Shown one piece after another: positions 6,789-11,206 of a stretch of 11,206 nt of DNA. The notes below the pieces were generated by a model that saw nothing but the letters and a program-made list of their open reading frames with translations, made no database searches and was not told the origin of the DNA. Source of the stretch: Desulfobacteraceae bacterium (GTDB lineage Bacteria; Desulfobacterota; Desulfobacteria; Desulfobacterales; Desulfobacteraceae); contig WFQS01000321.1 of NCBI GenBank assembly GCA_015486915.1, positions 1-11,206 on the forward strand. The letters are read 5' to 3'. The translations under genes were made by a program, and so were the position numbers. Position 1 is the first letter of the stretch, and each line of letters starts with the position of its first letter.

Positions 6789-6985
6789 TCCTTAAATCCT
6801 CTATCAAAACAATTGATGGCAAGGGCAGAATCTATTCCTGCATAGGCCAGACTGCCCCTGGATTAATAGTTGTTAAAATTATTCCTGAACTTGACACCAA
6901 CTTCATAAAAAACGATAATGGAATCGTTGATATAGCAAATTTACCGGAGATTATTATGCACACTATTACAGCTGAAAATATTTAA
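6785..6985 (+). pseudogene. Remnant or CTG-start frame resembling the C-terminal part of a FlgC-like rod protein
   Basis: An open frame runs from 6767 to the TAA at 6983-6985 with coding character but no ATG, GTG or TTG near its beginning; the only in-frame ATG is at 6956, ten codons from the end. From 6785 it encodes about 66 residues, including LKSSIKTIDGKGRIYS and a C-terminus GIVDIANLPEIIMHTITAEN. The last part resembles the end of FlgC-like or small flagellar rod-type proteins, which typically read SNVDLAEEMxxMITAQRAYEANx. The usual N-terminal rod motif (ANNxANxxT) is absent upstream in any frame I could see. Either this is a 5'-deleted remnant, or it is a real small gene starting at CTG 6785, which overlaps the FliK-like stop as CTGA. 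The family link is from memory and moderate. Confidence 0.45.
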
Positions 6986-6987
6986 GA

Positions 6988-6999
6988 TCATACGTATGA
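6988..6999 (+). promoter_or_regulatory. Perfect 12-bp palindrome TCATACGTATGA
   Basis: TCATACGTATGA reads the same on both strands. Flanking AAGA (6984-6987) and GATCCTT (7000-7006) allow the dyad to extend imperfectly. It sits 3 nt after the remnant stop and about 80 bp upstream of the candidate -10 box of the kinase gene. It could be a dimeric-regulator site or part of an RNA hairpin; no T-run follows, so it is not a classical terminator on the + strand. Confidence 0.35.
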
Positions 7000-7014
7000 G
7001 ATCCTTAAGTGCTG

Positions 7015-7055
7015 ACTGAAAAAATAATTATCTAAATCAAAAACTATTTTTCAGT
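7015..7055 (+). terminator. Hairpin, possible weak terminator of the flagellar run
   Basis: ACTGAAAAA at 7015-7023 pairs perfectly with TTTTTCAGT at 7047-7055, a 9-bp stem with a 23-nt loop. The stem is AT-rich and the T-run lies inside the 3' arm rather than after it, so termination would be weak. Placement at the boundary between flagellar and signalling genes is what suggests the role. Confidence 0.3.
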
Positions 7056-7078
7056 GAAATGGATTAATAACAGAAAAT

Positions 7079-7084
7079 TATAAT
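7079..7084 (+). promoter_or_regulatory. Candidate -10 box (TATAAT) for the kinase gene
   Basis: A perfect TATAAT lies 9 nt before ATG 7093. No good -35 hexamer sits 16-18 bp upstream. If used, transcription would start near 7091, leaving almost no leader for ATG 7093. It would give a 20-nt leader with GAGAGG (7101-7106) for a TTG start at 7111. In such AT-rich DNA the match may be chance. Confidence 0.3.
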
Positions 7085-7092
7085 TTACAAAT

Positions 7093-9699
7093 ATGATTTT
7101 GAGAGGCATATTGACTGAAGACGGGCAGATAGAAAAGTGTCAGAACATATTCATTAAGCTTCTTTTCTGCATGATTCTGCTCTCATGTCTGCTGTTTTTC
7201 TGTGTACCAAAAGCTGATGCCAGTATCGAATTCAGGGTTCTTGTTATACATTCATATAATCAGGAATTTAAATGGACAAAGCAGATCATGACCGGTATAA
7301 AATCAGTATTCGATAATTCGGATATTAATGTTGATCTTAAAACCGAATATATGGATACTAAATTCCATAAACCGGAAAAATTGTTTCCTGTCCTGCAGAA
7401 ACTTTATGCAGTTAAATATCACAAAACACAACCTGATCTAATCATATCCTCGGACAATAATGCCTTAAATTTCCTTTTAAAAAACCGAAAAAAACTGTTT
7501 CCCCATATCCCCGTTGTATTTTGCGGTATCAATAATTATTCTTGTTCCTTAATAAAAAATCAGAAAAAAATAACAGGAGTTGCAGAAGATTTTGATTTTA
7601 AGGACACAATTGATCTTGCACTTCGTCTGCAACCCAATACCCGCTATATTGCCATAATAAGCGATGCAACCCATACTTCAAAAGCTAATCTGAACAGGAT
7701 GAAACAACAATTTTCCGAATTTACCAACCGGGTATCTTTCATTGAGCTTACTGACATGACGGCTGCAGAATACAAAAAAGCACTTCAAAAACTTCCGGAT
7801 AATTCCATAATTATCCATAACGGACTGTATCTTGACTGCAACGGGAAAAAATTTACGTTAAAAGAGGGACTTGCATTTGTTGTTAAAAACAGCCATGTCC
7901 CAGTATATACCCTGTGGCAGTTTATGATTGATCAGGGCGTTCTCGGTGGTGTGGTGGTAAATGGTTTTTCACAGGGTGAGCATGCAGCTTTAATGGCTGA
8001 GAAAATTCTTAAAGGGGAATCCCCCGATAATATACCTGTAATTACGGCAAGTGCCAATGTGCCAATGTTTGATTATACCGCAATGAAGCGGTTTGGAATT
8101 GACGAATCCGATCTGCCGGTAAAAAGTATTATTTTAAATATGCCCCACTCATTCTATTCCGATCACAAAGATAAGGTCTGGATTGCAATTGCAGGCATGA
8201 TGATCCTTGTTTTGATCATAATGATCCTTAGCTTTAATATTCATATCCGCAAGAAAGTTGAGGCTGAATTAAAGAAACACCGGGATCAGCTTGAAGACCT
8301 CGTCAAAGATCGTACCATTGAACTGGAAAGAAAAAACAAATTATTTCAAATGGCTCAAAAACTGGGAAACCTCGGTCCCTGGCGCTTCGATGTTTTGGAA
8401 AATGAGTTTGAGTTGGCTGAAGAGACATACAAAATATGTGAAATTACCTTTGGAACACTTCTGACATATGATCTTTTTATGGACCGTGTGCATCCTGATG
8501 ACAGAAAATATGTCAATACAGAATGGCAGTCTGCATTAAAGGGGAAAACCTATGACATAGAATATCGACTCGTCCTGAATGGAAAAATTAAATGGATAAG
8601 AGAAAAAGCTGAATTCGAATTCAATAGTCATGGAATCTGTGTAGGTGGTAAAGGCTTTATCCAGGATATAAGCAATATAAAACGTTCGGCACTGCTGCTA
8701 CAGGAAAGTGAAAAAAAATATCAGGCGTTGTCTGATGCCAGTTTTGAAGCAATTCTTATTGGTGAGAAAGGTTATTGCATCGATGCAAATTTAACAGCAT
8801 CAAAAATGTTTGGATACAGCCGTGAGGAGTTGATCGGGATGTTTGGTACGACTTTGATTGCTCCTGGATTCCGGGAACTCGTCAGGCATAACATGTTATC
8901 CAATTATAACAAACCATATGAAGCTGTCTGCCAAAAAAAAGACGGGACTTTATTCTACACTGAGATTCATGGTTTCAAGGCAAAATATCTTAATCGTACT
9001 GTGAGAATCACAGTGATACATGATATTGACGAACGTAAAAAGGCTGAAAAATATATCAAAGCATCACTTAAAGAAAAAGAAGCCCTGCTTAAAGAGATTC
9101 ATCACAGGGTGAAAAACAACATGCAGGTTATATCAAGCCTTTTGAAACTCCAGGCGTTAAGCATAAAGGATGCAAAGCTAACAGAACTCCTGATGGATTG
9201 CCGGCAGCGTGTACATGCCATGGCTTTTGCCCATGAAATTCTCCACAGCTCTGACCGGTTGACTGCTGTTAATTTTAAAGACTATATTTTAAAACTAACC
9301 GATCAATTGTATCGATTCTATAATATAAGGGACAGGGTTAAGTTGACAGTACACAGCGAGGATATCAGCCTTGATATAGACCATGCAACTACACTGGGGC
9401 TTATTATTAATGAGCTGATATCAAATTCCATGAAATATGCCTTTCCAGAAAACAGGCCAGGTGAGATTTTTATAGAGCTTAACAAAAGAAAACATGATAT
9501 TTCAGAATTAATTGTCAGGGATAATGGTATTGGGATATCAGAGGATATCAACTGGAGAAATTCTGACAGCCTCGGACTTCAGCTAATTATTCTTCTTGTG
9601 GAAAATCAACTGGACGGTAATGTTGAATTAGACCGGGATGCCGGGACCCGGTTTACAATAAGATTCAGACTCAAAGAAACAGAACAGAGGAGTTTATAA
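7093..9699 (+). CDS. Sensor histidine kinase: ABC-type periplasmic binding domain, two PAS, HisKA_2 core
   Basis: 868 residues. An N-terminal hydrophobic segment (about 19-38) with an ADA-S junction at 41-44 looks like a signal peptide or anchor. Residues ~47-345 resemble the ABC_sub_bind periplasmic domain (VLVIHSYNQEFKWT; EYMDTK; PVVFCGINNY; GVVVNGFSQGEHAALMAEKI), so a small ligand is probably sensed outside the inner membrane; the ligand is unknown. TM helix 363-381, a coiled-coil linker 386-415, PAS_3-like domain ~418-530 (HPDD 467-470), second PAS ~536-650. The kinase core is HisKA_2 type: EIHHRVKNNMQVISSLLKLQ at 668-687 with likely phospho-His 671, N box NELISNSMKYAF 773-784, DNGIG 810-814, LGLQL 827-831. 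ATG 7093 lacks a ribosome site; TTG 7111 behind GAGAGG is a fair alternative. No receiver is fused; the adjacent gene supplies one. Confidence 0.9.
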   Translation: MILRGILTEDGQIEKCQNIFIKLLFCMILLSCLLFFCVPKADASIEFRVLVIHSYNQEFKWTKQIMTGIKSVFDNSDINVDLKTEYMDTKFHKPEKLFPVLQKLYAVKYHKTQPDLIISSDNNALNFLLKNRKKLFPHIPVVFCGINNYSCSLIKNQKKITGVAEDFDFKDTIDLALRLQPNTRYIAIISDATHTSKANLNRMKQQFSEFTNRVSFIELTDMTAAEYKKALQKLPDNSIIIHNGLYLDCNGKKFTLKEGLAFVVKNSHVPVYTLWQFMIDQGVLGGVVVNGFSQGEHAALMAEKILKGESPDNIPVITASANVPMFDYTAMKRFGIDESDLPVKSIILNMPHSFYSDHKDKVWIAIAGMMILVLIIMILSFNIHIRKKVEAELKKHRDQLEDLVKDRTIELERKNKLFQMAQKLGNLGPWRFDVLENEFELAEETYKICEITFGTLLTYDLFMDRVHPDDRKYVNTEWQSALKGKTYDIEYRLVLNGKIKWIREKAEFEFNSHGICVGGKGFIQDISNIKRSALLLQESEKKYQALSDASFEAILIGEKGYCIDANLTASKMFGYSREELIGMFGTTLIAPGFRELVRHNMLSNYNKPYEAVCQKKDGTLFYTEIHGFKAKYLNRTVRITVIHDIDERKKAEKYIKASLKEKEALLKEIHHRVKNNMQVISSLLKLQALSIKDAKLTELLMDCRQRVHAMAFAHEILHSSDRLTAVNFKDYILKLTDQLYRFYNIRDRVKLTVHSEDISLDIDHATTLGLIINELISNSMKYAFPENRPGEIFIELNKRKHDISELIVRDNGIGISEDINWRNSDSLGLQLIILLVENQLDGNVELDRDAGTRFTIRFRLKETEQRSL

Positions 9700-11206
9700 A
9701 TGGCGAAAATAAAGATTATGATTGTTGAAGATGAAGCCATAACCGGAAAAGAACTAAAGATGACCCTTCAAAATATGGGGTACCATGTATGTTCCATTGA
9801 AAAAACAGGAGAACAGGCCGTTGAAAAAGCTGATCAGAACCGCCCCGACCTGATTCTCATGGATATCCGTCTGAAAGGTAAAATGGACGGCATTGAAGCT
9901 GCAGAGATTATCCGGTCAGAATTTGGGATATCATCTGTTTTTCTTACGGCCTATGCTGATGAAAAAAGCATTGAAAGGGCAAAACCCGTTATGCCGCTGG
10001 GCTATATTCTTAAACCGTTCCGTGAAAAAGAGCTTAAAATTACACTTGATATGGCTTTTTATATCAACGGGATCAATAAAAAACGTATGAAAGCTGAAAA
10101 GGCGCTGCAGAAATCCAGTGATATGTTGGAAATTATGGTGGAAGAACGTACTGCAGCACTTGCTTCAACCAATAAGCTCCTGGAGCAGGAGATAGAGATC
10201 CGCAGACAAAAGGAACAGGAGCTTGCCCGGCGTTACAATGAAATGGATTTTTTAAATAAAATGCTTAATAATGTCACCTGCAGTCTTTCTTTCAGTAATG
10301 TGACGGCATCTGTTATTGACGGTATAAACGATATTATCCACCCTGATCTTGTAACAATATTTATAAAAAAAGGAAACAGCCTTATACCAATAGAACAGGA
10401 AAATGATGCTTCAAAATTTTTAGGGGATACAGATCCCCATACAGCGGGAGAATGCCTTTGCGGGCTCGCTGTGAGCAGAGGAAAACCCCAGTATTCAGTC
10501 AATATTCACAACGATCCGAGGTGTGTAAGGATGGAATGTAAAAATGCCGGTTATCAGTCCTTTGCTGCATTCCCTTTATTCAGCCGGAAAACAATAATCG
10601 GGGTGCTTGGACTTGCATCTTTTAAAAAACGTGATTTTAAAAAACGGGCCATGTTTCTGGAACTTTTATCGGATCAGATTGCCATCGGAATCCAGAACTC
10701 TCTGCTGTATAAAGAAGCAAGAAAACATGAAGAACGGTTTCGTATTGCAGCAGGGGCAGCAAGCGACCTTATTTTTGAAAGGGACATTAAAACCGACAGG
10801 ATAAAATGGTTCGGAGATATAGATACCATGCTGGGACAGGGATCACGGGAAAAAATAAAAACTTTTGAAGATATATGTAAATTAATTCATCCCGATGACA
10901 GAGCACGGAGTATGCAAAGAGCATATAATAATCATAACGGACAGACCGTAAGACCTGAAATTTTCAGGATAAGGAAAAAAACCGGGGACTATCTTTACTG
11001 TGAACATAAATGCCGGACTGTATTTAACAATAAGGGTGTGCCCGTGAAAAGAATCGGGGTCTGTACAGATATAACGGAGAGAAAAACTGCTGAAAATAAT
11101 TTGAGAAAAAGCCGGTATCTGCTCCAAACCGTTTTTAACTCAATTTCCGATTCCCTTGTTTTATTTTCCGGAAACATGAGAATAATGATGATGAATAAAG
11201 CTGCAC
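9700..11206 (+). CDS. Receiver-coiled coil-GAF-PAS signalling protein, 3' end beyond the window
   Basis: The ATG at 9700 directly follows the kinase stop (TAA 9697-9699), with GAGGAG at 9687-9692, and the frame is open to the window end (502 residues seen). Residues 1-122 form a receiver: acidic pair E10/D11-E12, phospho-acceptor D55 in LILMDIRLKG, T83 and K105 (ILKPF). Residues ~126-180 are a coiled coil. A GAF domain spans ~183-337 and contains Cys at 252, 254, 275 and 280. A PAS domain spans ~343-461 (HPDD 397-400; ending GVCTDITERK), and a second PAS begins at ~467. The order suggests a receiver-led hybrid that probably ends in a kinase or an output domain not visible here. The preceding kinase is the obvious phosphodonor for D55. 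Its signal inputs (GAF, PAS) are unknown. Confidence 0.88.
   Translation, partial: MAKIKIMIVEDEAITGKELKMTLQNMGYHVCSIEKTGEQAVEKADQNRPDLILMDIRLKGKMDGIEAAEIIRSEFGISSVFLTAYADEKSIERAKPVMPLGYILKPFREKELKITLDMAFYINGINKKRMKAEKALQKSSDMLEIMVEERTAALASTNKLLEQEIEIRRQKEQELARRYNEMDFLNKMLNNVTCSLSFSNVTASVIDGINDIIHPDLVTIFIKKGNSLIPIEQENDASKFLGDTDPHTAGECLCGLAVSRGKPQYSVNIHNDPRCVRMECKNAGYQSFAAFPLFSRKTIIGVLGLASFKKRDFKKRAMFLELLSDQIAIGIQNSLLYKEARKHEERFRIAAGAASDLIFERDIKTDRIKWFGDIDTMLGQGSREKIKTFEDICKLIHPDDRARSMQRAYNNHNGQTVRPEIFRIRKKTGDYLYCEHKCRTVFNNKGVPVKRIGVCTDITERKTAENNLRKSRYLLQTVFNSISDSLVLFSGNMRIMMMNKAA

Noticed and set aside
9893..10090. Plus-strand open frame inside the receiver gene
   Set aside because: It is out of frame with a receiver whose D55, T83 and K105 are all present, so it is a shadow.

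Overview
The window is AT-rich bacterial DNA with every gene on the + strand. It holds a late-flagellar regulatory and assembly operon followed by a two-component signalling pair. The order flhF-flhG-fliA plus small membrane and FliK-like genes, a sensor kinase with a periplasmic ABC-type binding domain, and the protein style all suggest an anaerobic sulfate-reducer-like Desulfobacterota (former Deltaproteobacteria), perhaps Desulfobacteraceae. This placement is inference from gene style; no marker gene in the window fixes the taxon.

Region 1 (1-2689) is flhF (5' end outside the window), flhG and fliA, spaced 18-20 nt apart: the polar-flagellum GTPase, its MinD-like ATPase regulator, and sigma-28. 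Region 2 (2737-4677) is one large gene for a membrane protein. Its C-terminal periplasmic domain looks like FliL, the stator-associated basal-body protein. Its ~475-residue, very acidic cytoplasmic tail carries seven spaced copies of an 11-residue motif (S-Q-D-D-I-D-x-L-L type) that closely resembles the N-terminal CheY-P-binding peptide of the switch protein FliM. This is the most striking feature of the window.

Region 3 (4838-6985) is a translationally coupled run: a small Lys-rich soluble protein, a one-TM coiled-coil protein ending in a helix-turn-helix-like segment (DUF2802/DUF6115 style), and a protein with a FliK-type C-terminal domain. Next is an unlabelled ~66-codon reading frame with no standard start codon, which looks like the C-terminal part of a FlgC-like rod protein. 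Region 4 (6986-7092) is a short non-coding junction with a perfect 12-bp palindrome, a long-looped hairpin and a candidate -10 box.

Region 5 (7093-11206) is a sensor histidine kinase (periplasmic ABC_sub_bind-like domain, TM, two PAS domains, HisKA_2-type kinase core). It abuts a gene, cut by the window end, for a multidomain protein with an N-terminal receiver followed by coiled coil, GAF, PAS and the start of another PAS. The two very likely form a signalling pair; whether they act on motility is not shown by the sequence.

The first seven genes probably work together: FlhF/FlhG set flagellar position and number, FliA switches on late genes, and the FliL-like, DUF2802-like and FliK-like proteins act at or near the basal body.
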